A DNA stretch of 64,000 nucleotides from positions 186,001-250,000 of the forward strand of contig RSEE01000072.1 of the NCBI GenBank assembly GCA_003971905.1, written 5' to 3'. Of the stretch, positions 11,801 to 23,780 are shown piece after piece (the first letter of the stretch is position 1; each line of letters begins with the position of its first letter). The DNA comes from Moniliella sp. 'wahieum' (lineage: Eukaryota; Basidiomycota; Moniliellomycetes; Moniliellales; Moniliellaceae). The translations under genes and the position numbers were made by a program. The notes beneath the pieces are model-generated. The model searched no databases. It was not told where the DNA came from and saw nothing but the letters and a program-made list of their open reading frames with translations.

Positions 11801-12426
11801 GTCCCGGCCCATGCGCACGCCTCGCCCGTGCCGACGGACCAGCTGGCCACCTCCCCTCGCAACAGACAGCTGCACGAAGCTGCTCGTACTGCTCTCCAGA
11901 CGCAACCTTTGGTCGCTCCCGAGACCAAGATCACGCCTCCTGCCGAGCGGCATCTTGCCGTGCCAAGGAGGGTCCCTACCAACTCCTCTTGACCACTTTC
12001 CGTGGCTATGCAGACGGCACGCTACCTTCTTCTTTCTTTGCCACGATCACACCGTACTTTGTACGCATTTCGTTGCGTGCTGGGGCGCAGTTGTGGCAGC
12101 CTGGGGACGAGGCGGATGGGCTGTACGTGATTGAGCGCGGGGTGCTCAAGGCGTCGTTTGCCTTTGCTCAGGAGGGCTTCGATTTGTCCGAGACAATGAT
12201 GCCGGGCACGGTGGCGGGCGAGGCGTCCTTCTTGTCCCACCAGCCTCGGAACGCGACTGTGACGGCGGTGGAGGAGTCGGTGCTGTGGCGCTTGGACGCC
12301 GCTTCACTCGCGCGACTGGAGGACGACTCGCCCACGGTTCGTCGGCAACTGGTCCAGATCTTGCTCAAGGTCTCTTCGGATGAGCAACAGGCCTTGATGG
12401 GCTACCTCGTTTCGCGGCTCACTTAG
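8872..12426 (+). CDS. SulP/SLC26-family transporter with STAS and C-terminal cyclic-nucleotide-binding domain (YGR125W/Vsb1-like)
   Basis: Multi-pass membrane transporter of the fungal YGR125W type; the yeast relative acts at the vacuole in basic amino-acid storage, but the substrate here is unknown. Order: a cytosolic Ser/Pro-rich N-terminus (8872-about 9800, start [14 protein letters not shown]); the SulP core from [20 protein letters not shown] (9885) through [16 protein letters not shown] and [15 protein letters not shown] to [18 protein letters not shown] (about 11100); an STAS domain (FLIVD, intron 11386-11444, [15 protein letters not shown]); a variable linker; then a cNMP-binding fold at 12060-12420 with [17 protein letters not shown] and the [11 protein letters not shown] phosphate-cassette-like segment. 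Stop at 12424-12426. At least seven frame changes fall inside conserved sequence (near 10022, 10574, 10864, 11142, 11334, 11564 and 11970), most needing one extra base. Convergent with the Snt2-like gene. Confidence 0.85.
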
Positions 12427-12698
12427 GCCCCAATCCCAACGCACTTTCCTCGATGATCTTTTCGTTTCTATGCTCAGCGCTCACTACGAGCCGTTCCTAC
12501 TCAGGTGCTCCTTTCAGGAATAGAATGTTCAGCAGATACGCGACATGCCAGTCTGACACAAGGCCTCATAGGTGTTGAGAGAGATTGTTGGAACGGGAGG
12601 CAGCGCCCCCGCCAAACCCCAATCTAGCAGGCCATGTGGTGGAAGCAGGCGTGGAGGTGTAGAAGGGCGTGCGCCGTGGGCCCTGGAGTGCGGGGAAT

Positions 12699-15520
12699 TT
12701 AGACGGGGTTGGAGGAAAAGGGAGCAGGTGGTGAGCGGGACGAACAGGAAAGGGTCAGGTATACGAGGTGGGTCGCCACGGCAAGGGGGCAGGGACTAGA
12801 GCTGCGCGTTCGGCCTCGGTACTGGGTTGTTGGTTCAGGGAGAGCGGGAAGAGCTGCTGTTGCGCCCAGTGGACCGAGCGTTCTTAGCTCTCGACTGCCC
12901 AAAGACTTGGACTTGGACCCGCCCGACTTGCGTCCCTTCTCCCGTGGTGGCTTAAAGGTGTGTGGCATCGGCCCCAGCCCCCCTTCGATCAGCAGGACAT
13001 GGGACATGGGCACGCGCCGACTAGCAGCCTCACTCTCTGTGGGCTTGTCGGCATAGCAGCGCCAGAGCAGCCCACAGACCGCACAGAGGGGGAGATTGCC
13101 CTCCAGTGGCGGCCCTTTAACCAATAGACTGAGCGAGCGACATGGCAGTTGCTGCATTCGATCCCCTTCGGGTCCGTTGGGTAAAGGGAGAGGGAGATGG
13201 TAGGCTGCGAAGAAGCGTGCTTGGACGATCGATAATGTCGGCAACGGTAGCGTCGCCGTCTCGTAACGCAGACCACACAGTGTGGTATTTCGCGTTGCGG
13301 GCAAGGTAGAAGGCGCGCACAATGGATCCCGTTGAGCGAGAGGGGAAGGTGTTCTTTAGCAGTTCGAGATTGAGCGACGTTTGTGCCGCCCGTTCCAAAG
13401 CAGTCTTGTCTTTGTTAGACCAGGGAACGATCCGCATGTCCGACGGCTTGAGAAGGCAGAACTGCTTAAATGCATGTTGCGGCGAGTCGGGGTGACGGGC
13501 TAGCTGAGCCAAGGCTAGATCCATCACATCCACATCATACGACCCTGTCTTCCAGGAGTAAGTGTGGCGACGCACTTTATCAAGGTAGGCGTCGACTGTC
13601 GCATCAGGGATTTGCAATGAGGGGGAAAAGATCTGCTCCACCGTCTCATCGCCACCCCGCACTGGCAAATCGGATTGGTCGGGTAAGAGATCGGGAAGAG
13701 GAGAGTTGCTTGCACCTGACCGCTTCGAGAACGGTCTAGGCTTAGGTTCAGGGGAAGAAGTAGCCTCCTCATCGGATGCCTGAATGGTCTCCCCATCGAT
13801 GGCCTTGATTGCCTCGGATGCCTCATGGAGAAGTTGAAGCACAGATGCGTATGTAACGGGTGGGGGCTCCATGGGCTCCAATGTCACGGCAGGCAAGCCT
13901 GACGGAATTGGGGCCTCTTCCTCCGCCAAAGGTTTGACCTTGTTCCGTTTCGCGATGCGCCCCTCGCCATCCGAAGGAGGGTAGACCTCCGTTTGCTGGA
14001 TGGCGGAGAACCACGCAAAGAATGAGGGAGTGAATTAGATGTTGTCGTAACACTTGTTGCTTCCCCTGTCCGCTCCTCGGAGCTCAGCCGACCCCCCTCA
14101 GGCTCAAGCTGGCCCAGCCCCCATGGACCTGATCTTCCCAGCTAGGTACAGTGTGCTGAAACTTGGGTCCGATGCGGTGGTCGGAGACGGGTAAGGCCAG
14201 TCCATCTCGTCAGTCACTGAGTCAATGGATGAGTTGAGGCCAAAATAGCGAAGGGGAAGTCCTCCAAGTGTGGTACATGAGTCGGAGGAGGGGCAGGTTC
14301 GATAGGAGGAGGGCCTCCTTGTTTTTTCTCGATTTACTCACGACGAGCGTTTCTCGTTCTTGTGGCTATGGGAGCTCATGGCAAGTTTGTCCTGCGCTGC
14401 CAAAAGAACGACTGCGATGGAATGAGAGAGAAGGTGAGTCTAGCAGTTCATGTTGTTAATGAAAGAGAACATACCAGGTTTACTCTGGCGCGAGCGGGAA
14501 GAGCGTCCAGGTCGGCAATGGGCGTATCGCTGACCATTTCGGTGTGGACTGCTCTTCATGTATGCGATTGCATGGGCGCAGGTCCAGCGATAGCCGCGCA
14601 CCTTCATCGGATGAAAAGTCAGCCGCGGGGTGATGCAGTCGAGGTGCCAATGCTTTTTGCACGCATCACACTGGACCGCATCATTGGTTGGGATCCAGTC
14701 GGCGCACTGTCACACATGCGGACCGGGTTGGTCAGCCCAGCTACGCCATTAGCCTCCGTGATGACAAATGAATACCGTGTCCGTAGAGCGTCGAGCACGG
14801 AAGGGGGGCATTTGTGACACTCTCCGTGGGGAGAATGTCAAAGAGTTTGTGGGCGTAGCGCTCATAGAGCTGGAAAAAGAAGAAATGATGTTCCTGGTTG
14901 CGCCAGGCCGTGAGCGATGATCATAGTCGACCGAATACTTCTTCGTCGTTGGGTTTGCAACCGAGGCGCGGGTAATGATCCAGTCGCGATGGGAGACCTG
15001 GCACAGTCCACGAATGCTATCGACCGTGTACAGGTCGGCGGTCATTGTAGCAATGAGCAGACGGGGGTCCTGAGAACACCGAACCCCAATGTCCCGCGGG
15101 CGGAGGAAGGTGTTAACGCGGGCATAGAGTGAACTCTCCTTCGGGTTCCTGAGATGTCTGCAAGTGAAACCGATTTGTAGTTCACCACCCGCTACTGGGT
15201 AACTGGGTAAACTCAATACACGACCAATCACATAGGGGTCCCCTGCGTTCCAAGGGGAGGTGAGGTAGACGTAATCTGATGAGAGGCAGTACGTTAGTAT
15301 CCTCCCTGCTGAGTTTGAAAACGATTTACGAAGCAGTGGAAAAGCACATAGCAAGAGCATAGACGAGCAACCGAAACCTGGCCGCAACGCATTGCTCACT
15401 GCATGCGCTATATAGGCGCTCAGCATGGACTTACCATTGACACGAACCGGACGGCCGTCGGGCAAAGATATGCTGGTGACAGTGGTGGAAGGGTGGAGAG
15501 TGATCTGTCATGGATGTACA
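12699..15520 (-). CDS. SNT2: Snt2-like chromatin reader (BAH, PHD, SANT, GATA-type zinc finger)
   Basis: Probable subunit of an Ecm5-Snt2/Lid2-type histone demethylase-deacetylase complex in the nucleus. Minus-strand order: a BAH domain, starting SISLPDGRPVRVN before an intron (15276-15434, gtaagt donor, actaac branch-point-like box, cag acceptor) and continuing DYVYLTSPWNAGDPYVIGR and FLRPRDIGVR; a PHD finger near 14550-14720 (VQCDACKKHWHLDCITPRL, then YRWTCA); a Ser/Pro linker; an ELM2-SANT-like region near 13300-13650 (VDAYLDKVRRHTYSWKTGSY, IVPWSNKDKTALERA, TGSIVRAFYLARN); then a CX2C-x(about 20)-CX2C finger (CSNCHVARSVYW, CAVCGLLWRCYADKP) near 13030-13170. A Lys/Ser-rich basic tail ends at 12699. 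The start is not resolved: the first BAH exon extends upstream of 15435 without a clear ATG. There are frame changes between domains. The second PHD pair seen in larger Snt2 proteins was not found. Confidence 0.75.
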
Positions 15521-17507
15521 GAAGGGTGGAAGGCGGTAAGAAGCGGGTTGGCGCGGAGGTCGCGGGGCTAACGCGTCGCCACCGACGCGTCGAGGAGGGG
15601 ACGCGGTGTGGGCGCGTCGACGGGAGAACGGGACGATGGGAGTGGCGGTGGAGGTGGGAGGGCTGGGTGGAGGGCAGGCGCGGGGCGAGGAGGGGTTATA
15701 GAAGACGCAAATGGGCCCGCACCAGCGTGACACCGGGGACAGCGGAAGAAGGGTGGAGAAAGGTGGTGGTGGTGGTGGGAAAGAGCGACGGTGCGCCCAA
15801 CCGAGGCGGTCCGCATCGCCCAGCCAGCCTCGGCCAGGGTTGGAGCAGCGACACTGGCGCCGTGCGGCTGGGCGTGCTAGGGTTGCAGGTGTGCCGGTCT
15901 CCCCTCCCTCTCTCCACCCTTTCCTCGGACACAGTCCGATTGCGGCCCGCTCGTCAGAGCGTCTGACAGCCCTTCAGGTGCCAACCACCCGCGCCATGAG
16001 CCTCAGCAGCAGCAGGGATGGGACCCAACCGAGCCCATCCAACATAACCCGGGTGGTTGCCCGCCCAAAGCGTGGGTCCCCTTTTGGCGTGCGTCACCGA
16101 TTGACCTCCTTTTCGCCGGCGTTTTGATCATGACGGACAATGAGAAAATAGGTTCAAAGTAACCTCATCGCTCTGCCGAAAAGGGGGTCGCTAGGTTCAC
16201 CCGGCCATGTTGTAAGGTATTCGTATCCATTCCCCCCAATAGGTGTGCACTGTATTACTGGTACGCGCATACTGTGACGGCCATGGGTTCTCCCTCCACG
16301 GGCCCCCTAGGCGGGCCTGTCTGGCGCAGTGGTGTTCTTACGACGTAGTGCTTGCTCTCTGGGTGGATGGAATGATTGTTGGGGTGAAAGGACAGCCGTG
16401 TAGTCCAGTGACATCCGGGAACCGGCCTTACTGAGTGTGGTGCCAGAGCCTGGGTACTACAACCCAAGGCGTTAGTAGGATGCATATATGCAAAGGGGCT
16501 ATGTGGCGTAGAGCGGCCAGCGCATTCATCATGTCTGTCGCGTCCGTTCTGGCTTGGATGCGCAGTCGAATTCATCCGTGTCTACTACTGTTTCGCCAAC
16601 TTGGCCCACAGTCTTCATCGATGACAGCGAACTGTCCTCACCCACGCTTCACACACAGCTCTCTCTTCCTTCAACATAATCAACGTTTGGGATGCTTTTT
16701 TCGGTGGCATCCTGAAGGAATACACTTGCTTGTCGTGGACCTCGTAGTCTGCAATGAGATCGAAAGCTGCCAGGAAAGACGGGATTTAAGGCAAGCCCGA
16801 TCGCAGCCACCGAGAATAGGAGAAAAGCGCTGCTGTGAGAGGGTGTGTGTGGCGTAACGGTATGGGCGGGCCAACTTAGCCTACCTAGGGTTAACCCTAC
16901 CTCTTGGAGCGCGTAGGAAAACCCTAGCACCAGGGCCAGAGGCAGGACGGGGATGGTCGATGAACGTGATAAACGTTGAACTTAACAACGATGAACACAT
17001 TCGATAGTGAACCGGAAAGATCACGTACCAGAGAACAATGGATTTGCTGCGGGGGCGCAACCAAGCAACCACAAACGCCTTGTTGACAGGTCGAAGATTA
17101 ACGATTGCTTGTGGTGGGTGGGCTTGCGTGGAAGGGGCCCTCTCCCTCGTCGTCAGCTTAAGGCAACTCAAGGGGGCCGTCGATGGCCCACCGCCATCCC
17201 TGCATTTCGCTCACAGTCTCCGCACGACCGCCAACTACCCGCAAAAAAAGATATCTGTACTACTCTTCCATCCCCCTACAACCTGCGGCGGGCCTGCCAT
17301 TATGGGCCCCCTCGCCGAGAGTGGCATAGCTGCAAACGCGTCAGCCACTGACCCTTGCCCCTGCCTGAATCCCAATCAGCGACAACCGCCCACGCTTCCT
17401 CCTCCCATAGAGGCCTTACTGCCAGTGGCGCATTGAATTGTGCACCGCCCAGGCCGCACCCTGGCTTCGCCGTCACCTTTATTTCCCTCTCTCCTTCCTC
17501 TCTCGCC
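15521..17507. other. Intergenic region, about 2 kb
   Basis: Lies between the 5' end of the Snt2-like gene and the J-protein gene, which diverge. It has a GT/GGA-rich segment near 15550-15800 (this may still contain the first Snt2 exon) and otherwise mixed sequence. No conserved protein, tRNA or repeat array was recognised. Confidence 0.4.
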
Positions 17508-18621
17508 ATGGAGGACGACGTTCGGAGAGCCAAGGCAGCCGAGATGGAGTCCTTGCTGGCCGAACGAACCTGTACGCATTGCTAGGGGTGGGCGGAACGG
17601 TCGTGGAGGAGATCCGGCGTGGGTTTTTGGTTCGAAGTCGGTGCTGTCATCCCGAGTACGTGTATTTCCTCTCGTCGTCAAAATTCTCTCCATACCCTGA
17701 TGGGGTACATCTGTACCCCCCCCCCCCCTCTCTTGACAAATGAGCTCACTTTGCTTTTAATCACTCTATATCCACAGCAAGTTCCCCGACTACCCATCCT
17801 CGACTAGCATTCCAAAAGGTGTCTTGCGCGTACCAGACCTTGTCCTCGCCCGAATCAAGGATGCTGTATGACATGCTTGGGTACAGCGACGTGGTCGCAA
17901 ACGCACGAGAGCAGGATGGAGGGTACAGTCGTCCGAGCGGGGTGGACAACACGACAGTCATGAGGCAATACGCAACGCTTGGAGACATTTCATGCAGGGG
18001 GAGTTTCGAGCTGGTTCGAGCCGTGATCCAGTCCCTGAATGAAAGTATGGGGCTGGAGCTGGAGGACGCAGTAGCGGAGCAATCGAAAGTTACTTGCATC
18101 ATCTCCGTGATCTCCTTCTTTCGGGACAAAAGTACATTTCGATTGTGCCAGTCCAGCTGGCGCGGGCTTATGAGATCCAGGCTGTCTTGCGACAGCTGCC
18201 CTACTTTGACATTTGTGGCCGGTTTCGTCTTTGCCTTCAACTGACTCGCATCGGGCTGGGTATCCCATTGTCTATTGATCTGGCCATGGTCGGTGGAGAG
18301 GCTGGGAGCGAGTACCGATCACAAGAAGAGGCCAGTGGGATGAATGGGGGTCAGGGGCACGAGACGGGAACCAATACCCCCTCTTCTTTCCACTCCAAAC
18401 AATGTATTTTCCTGCTCATCTCCCCAAACTTCCTCAGAGGAAGCTCCTCGAAAGCAGCCCCGTCTCCCCATCAGCTCCCTCCACCCCCCTGGGGGTTGTT
18501 CGGTCCAACAGGGAGAACAGTTCTCAACGGTGTTGTGGCTGCTCTCGGACCTGGGAGCGATGGTTCACTCCTCCCACTTGAAGCGGGGGCCACCTTGGAG
18601 ACTTCAACGTCACGATTTTAA
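17508..18621 (+). CDS. J-domain (DnaJ-like) co-chaperone, fungal type
   Basis: Predicted Hsp70 co-chaperone with an N-terminal J domain. After MEDDVRRAKAAEMESLL comes NLYALLGVGGTVVEEIRRG. The catalytic HPD is built across an intron (17656-17777): CAT CCC GA | C AAG gives HPDKFPDYPSSTLAFQ. It continues as VSCAYQTLSSPESRMLYDML. The C-terminal part (VRAVIQSLNESMGLELED; VQLARAYEIQAVLRQLPYFD; LQLTRIGLGIPLSIDLAM) resembles the helical tail of uncharacterised basidiomycete J proteins; no Gly/Phe region or zinc finger is visible. Stop at 18619-18621. Frame changes occur at about 17561 and near 18090. The intron carries a 13-C homopolymer. The Hsp70 partner and compartment cannot be inferred. Confidence 0.75.
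17716..17728. repeat. Poly-C tract (13 C) inside the J-protein intron
   Basis: A homopolymer of 13 C lies inside the first intron. The length may not be exact, given the apparent indel rate of the sequence. Confidence 0.8.
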
Positions 18622-19581
18622 GCAGTGCATGTTCAATGTGTTGTATCCTGCGATGAAAAGAAGTATATATCCCTACAACCCTCAGCTTCTCTCGTCAACA
18701 AAACACCTGCTGTGCTGATCATATCATCCTATCCCTTCTACTGTGACCCTAGTCAACCAAAAGATTCACAACGTTCATGTCTTCTGCCATTCAACCCCGC
18801 AAGCGTCCTCACATGGACAGCCCGATCATGTCCCCTACCGTTCCTGTGGCTATCTCTCCTCGATACGTCTATTATACCTAAGATGACTTTCGCACACAGC
18901 TCTCATGTTGACATGGTGCTAACGTTTACGAGCGCCATGTTTCTCCTTCCCAATGTTCAGAACCAAACACATGTCGCCACTAGCGAAGCGATGGTTCAAC
19001 TTTTTTGTTGCCAGGGCCAGGGCTGGCGTTGAATGGGCACCTTGGCAATGTTCTCCGTTCAGAGTTCAGATCTCAGAGCAGATCTCATCACACGTGTGTG
19101 ATGACGAAAAACATTGCCATTGATAATGCAAATCATGCACTGATGATGTGGGGCTGTGATGGTGGGGACGATGAATTCACCAAACTGATGCTCTGCTGGG
19201 CGCTGGGGAGCTACGGGGTTCAGCGTCCAGCGGGACGTTCATAGGAGCATACGAGGTACACGCCACGGCGCTTCCTTCACGCCCTTACCGTGTTCATCTC
19301 CGACCTCGTCGCCCCCCGCGTATAAGAGCGTTGTGGCCATATGCGTGGCGAGAGTCGAAAGAATAAAAGGCAAGCCAACACTGCCGCCGTGCCCCGTCCC
19401 GAAACAGTCCGGCAGTGCCTTGCGGGCCGCGGCGGCGCCAAGCGAGGCAGGGCCAGTGCCACCCCACTGCATCCACTGAAGCAGCAGCATATCCATGCCA
19501 GTCCTCCAGCCCCATCCAGCCACGCCTCTTGAGACCCACCGACGACGGCCAACCACCCGCCCCTCTAGCCACCTCCTCGCC
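18622..19581. other. Intergenic region upstream of the aminopeptidase gene
   Basis: About 960 bp between two plus-strand genes. It contains a cluster of AGATCTCA-like palindromic words and cacacgtgtgtg near 19065-19105, then CG-rich DNA. No gene was recognised. Confidence 0.4.
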
Positions 19582-22489
19582 ATGGCCACACCACCATCCA
19601 TCCTGCCGCTGCGGTACGAGCTGACGATCTGCGCGGCCCTCGGCACGCAGCCGCAGTTTGGCGGCACCCTTCACCTCCTCGTCGAGCTGATCGAAGAGAG
19701 GGAGAAGTTGGTGTTAGACGTTGGGTCCAATTTGCGCACTAGCAGCACCGCCGTGTGCCGCGCTGACGGCCAAGAACAGACATCGTCGCACCGTGTTCCT
19801 ACGCATGCGCTCGACGGTAGCGTGGCCATCACGTTCCCCACGCCCATGGTGGGCAAAATGTGGGTCTCGCTTGCCTTCTGCTCGGCCCTCACCACGCTCC
19901 CAGAAGGTTTCTACCTTTCCAGCACAATAAGCGCTGAGGCGACCAGTAGTTCTGGCTCTGACATCGGTGCGTATCCTGACCACATTGCAGTAACGCAGTT
20001 CCAGCCCTTTGGAGCTCGGCGTGCCTTTCCTTGCATCGACCGGCCCGATGCCAAAGCCATCTTCGCCGTGCGGATTGTGCATAGTCAAGCGCTCAACGCC
20101 GTATCCAACATGCCCTTGGAGGAACAACACGATGTCTCCTCGAACACCGAGGGGGAAGATCCTGCACTCCAGTTGGCCCACCAGCTCGACTTTGATGGGC
20201 TGGAATTTCTCACGCGGGGGGCCTGGGTCTCACACACCTTTCGCCCCACGCCACGTATGCCGACCTACCTTGTGGCCTGGGCCGTGGGCGCGTTGGACCA
20301 GGCCGAGAGCAGCTACACGTCCCTCTCTGGTCATACTGTGCCCGTCCGCGTATTAGGCCCCAAGACGGCCAACGTGGGGCGACAAGGGCAGTGGCTGCGC
20401 AGCTGGCTGCGCGCAGCATGGCTCAGTTGGAAAAGATGGTAGGTGTGGCGTACCTTCTTCCCAAACTGGACCTGTTGGCCTGTAGCAACCTGGAGGTGAG
20501 GGGGATGGAGAATTGGGGTCTGGTGGTGGCACAGGAACAAGTTCTTCTGCTTGACCCTGACCGGCTTGGCCCTGCCTCTTCGGCCGCGCACGCACCATCG
20601 TGCACGAGTGCGCTCACGAGTGTGGATGGGGCAACTTGGTGACCATGAAAGACTTTAGCAAGTTGTGGTGCAACGAGGGCAGCGCTACCTACCTTGGGGA
20701 AGTGCTTGCTCTCTCGGCTTTGATACCAGAGAGCAAGGCAGAGGAAACCTTTGTGTCGCACCACCGCTCCCGCGCGCTGGAGCTGGATGCACTCCACACC
20801 ACCCACCCTGTTGTCCACCGAGCCCTGCATACCGTCTCGCCTCTCGAAGTGCACCAAACCTTTGACGCTATCAGTTACAGTAAAGGCGCATGTCTTCTCC
20901 GCATGGTAGCCCAGATGATCACCCTCCCCGTGTTTCTCAAGGGCGCGGCGCTGTTCCTTCGCCGCCATGCGCTTGGTACAGCCAGTTCCAAAGAGCTGTG
21001 GACTGCGCTTGGTGAGGCAGCACGCGTTGACGTGGCAAAGATGGTGGAAGGGTGGACGGATCAAGAAGGGTACCCAGTCCTATTGGTTACCTTGGACCCG
21101 AGTCGCCGCCATCTCACCGTTCGGCAACAACGGTTCTTTTCCGATGGTACTACCGCCGACCCATCCCCGACCTGGTTTGTGCCACTCTTCCTAAAGGCCG
21201 TTTCTGCCGAGGGGCAGGAGCTGCCTCCCTCATCGCTCTCGCGTACTCTTGCGCTGGAGTGGAAGGCCGAGCAGACCTTTGATTTGCCCCGAGGTGGCCA
21301 GCTCAACATCGTGGATTCTCAATGCGTCGTCCAGCGGGTTTTACCGGGTGCAGTACGCCATGCCTCTGCTGCAAGAGCTGCTTCCGCATCTGCAAACCGG
21401 GGCGCTGGACACGCTCGATCGCGCACGGATGCTGGACGACTGCTTGGCCCTGGCTCGGGCCGGGGTGGGAGAAACGTCGGCACTGCTCTCTCTTCTGATG
21501 GCACTGGTGCAAGACGAGTCGATGCCCGTGCTGGTGCAGGCCACCTCAGTGTTCACCCAACTGGCCAGCTTGTTTTACGAAGAACCGGATTCGGTCCAGT
21601 CCGCACTGCATGCGGCCGCCGCGACGTTTTATCAGCGCAAGTTGGCCTCGCTGGGGATGTGGCCCCGTGCGCACGATTCACAGAAAACACTTGAGATGCG
21701 GTTCATGGTACGTGTGGATGGGGCAAGCGTGCTTGTTGGTCCGGGTGGTAGCTAACCGATACCCTCTATATGTGCATTTCGGACCAGTGTATCGCCGGAG
21801 CTGCGATGGCCGGGGAAGCCAGTACGGTGCAGCAGATGAAGCAGTTGTTTGTGCAAGTGCAGGGCCAGCGACCGAGGGAGGGAAGTGGGTGTACCAGATG
21901 TGTTGCTGAGCACGATTTACATGGCTTCGGTACGGTATGGCGGTCCAGCTGAATGGGAGCAAGTTCTGCGCATTTTCTCGGCTCCGCCCACGCCTGCGCA
22001 TCGCGATGCAGCCATGGCCGGACTCACTGCGACGCGCGACGCTGGGTGCATGCAACGCACCATCAATCTCGTCTTTGGCCGGTTCCAGGAACCCTCGTTT
22101 GCGGCTCCGTCGGCGCCAGTAAGGGATGCAGGAGGGACCGAGGCGCCGCTGCCGAGCTTGACCGATACCGAGGTCTTGGGAGCGTGTGGGTATATGGCAT
22201 TACAACCCACTGCGCTGCGCACGTTACTGGCGCACGCGGTGCAGGCGCATTGGCCCAGCCTGCACGCGCGCTTGGGCACCGGCTTCCTCTGGCCCCGTCT
22301 GATCACCACTGCATTTGCCTCCCTTGGCCCTTCCCACCTTCCTCGCCTCACGGCCTTCCTCCAGCGCCACCCTGCTGGAACCCCGGGGACCGGGCGGTGG
22401 AGATGGTGCGCAGCTCGGAACGTTGGCTCAGTGCGTGCAGGTCCGATGTCCAGACTTGGCTGCGTACCCACCGTTTCCTCCAAGAGTGA
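19582..22489 (+). CDS. M1-family zinc aminopeptidase (puromycin-sensitive / Ape2-Aap1 type)
   Basis: Removes N-terminal residues from peptides, probably in the cytosol. Start ATG at 19582 (MATPPSILPLRYELTI). The N-terminal beta domain carries TQFQPFGARRAFPCIDRPDA. The exopeptidase motif reads RGMENWG instead of GAMEN. The zinc motif is VHECAHECGWGNLVT followed by LWCNEGSATYLGE, one residue longer between the second His and the distal Glu than the usual HEXXH-x18-E. The catalytic Tyr region is FDAISYSKGACLLRMV. The C-terminal ERAP1-like helical domain includes WILNASSSGFYRVQY and RARMLDDCLALARAGVG, an intron (21708-21787), then STIYMASVRYGGPAEW and a terminal DVQTWLRTHRFLQE with stop at 22489. 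The full length of about 940 residues is normal. Frame changes near 20387, 20580, 21311, 21890 and 22386 fall inside conserved sequence. Confidence 0.85.
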
Positions 22490-22685
22490 GGAAGCAGGAT
22501 GGTGTTGAGCATTGGTCATACCACACTGATCATGCAGATAGGTCCGGTACAGTGAGGGACGGGTAATCAGATGCAGGAGCGGACGCCGCATCGCCGCACC
22601 GCCGTACTGCTCCAACAAGACCTCTGCCGTCGGTGTGCGGTGGGAACGAGCAAGCGTACACTTTCAATCGTTAATCATTAACCGC

Positions 22686-22699
22686 GGTAACCGGTAACC
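22686..22699. repeat. Tandem odd-palindromic heptamer GGTAACC x2
   Basis: Two exact head-to-tail copies of GGT-A-ACC. The unit is its own reverse complement except at the centre base. Confidence 0.9.
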
Positions 22700-22797
22700 A
22701 TTGCTGAGCAGAGATGTGTCAATAGTAGTAGCAACCCCCCCACATGCGCGATGGAAGTGGACTGATTGTGTTCAAATCAGTAATAGTTGCACGGTAC

Positions 22798-22811
22798 CCG
22801 GCAACCGGCAA
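22798..22811. repeat. Tandem heptamer CCGGCAA x2
   Basis: Two exact copies; rotated, the unit is GGCAACC, one substitution from the GGTAACC array 100 bp upstream. It sits between two GGTACC words. Confidence 0.85.
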
Positions 22812-23698
22812 CCGCGGTACCCGATCCTACAGATCTTCATGTAGAGACCATGTCGGTATAATGGGTCGCTTTTTGTGCCAAGAAAGTTAGTTTGCACGAC
22901 CACAACAGTGCCAGGAGTTGGACTAATCAGCCACTCAAGGTAGGAATGAACAGGTGGAGTTGATTCCGTTTGATCTTCTTTGATGTCGAAGTGATGGCTG
23001 CCCAATTGTTCGCAGCATATGTGGGCCTCTGTGCATTGGCTGAGACGGTGGTGGCACGCGGCCGTTCATTGGGCGCTGGGCCTGCGGAAAGTGTCCCCAT
23101 TCCCCCGCTTCCACCCCTGGAAACTTTATATTAGCAGGACATTGTTCGAGTTGCCCGCATCCATCTCGCTTTGTCACCAAGGGAGCCAGAGGGTGTCAGT
23201 AGTACAGACTTGTCATGCATCATGTTGCTGCACTTCCCATCTCCAGCCGACGTCTGACTTGGGAGTACCAAGCAATCGCCTCTTCCATCCCGAACAACGT
23301 CCATTCACCGATGATGGATGATGCCGGAGGCGAGGCAAGAAGACGAGACAGACGACGACGAAGAGAAGATTTGGCAGTGCACAACTGTGGCCGCTGACAT
23401 GGAGTGTGGAGGGGATGGCACTCTCCCTGTTGGCGATGCTGGCACTGACAAGTAATCGCTCTGCCGTCGGGGAAGGGAGAGCCCAGGCGGTCGATTGGCG
23501 GCCGACGGCTGGCCTGCGGCTGATAAACACAAGAAACACGCTTGGCCGCGCATGGACGGCGGGCGACGTGGCTCGCTTTGATTAGAGTACAGCGCGCAGC
23601 GGGGGTGGCGCAGGCGCTGCACGGGGGCAGTGCCAGCCACACGCCGTATTTGTTGCAAGGGGGCCAGGGACCAGGTGTTTGGGCGGGTTGGGCGTGCT

Positions 23699-23780
23699 CC
23701 ACCCCATCCACACCATCCACACATCCACACCATCCACACCATCCACACCATCCGCCCCATCCACCCCATCCACACCACCC
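23699..23780. repeat. CATCCACAC-type microsatellite in the 5' leader of the coiled-coil gene
   Basis: About 80 bp of imperfect repeats of catccacac/catccacc run up to the ATG at 23781. They probably lie in the 5' UTR or core promoter of the gene. Confidence 0.8.

Larger units (their letters stand above)
22490..23780. other. Intergenic region upstream of the coiled-coil gene
   Basis: About 1.3 kb. It contains two heptamer arrays (22686 and 22798) and a CATCCACAC-type repeat just before the next start. Nothing coding was recognised. Confidence 0.5.

Noticed and set aside
10022-11970. Programmed ribosomal frameshifting in the SulP transporter gene
   Set aside because: There are seven or more sites of both signs with no shared slippery sequence, and the same pattern occurs in unrelated genes; sequence indels are simpler.
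16100-16270. Search for tRNA-like B-box and cloverleaf sequences in the 15.5-17.5 kb gap and elsewhere
   Set aside because: Words such as ggttcga occur, but without a matching A-box and acceptor stem at the right spacing.
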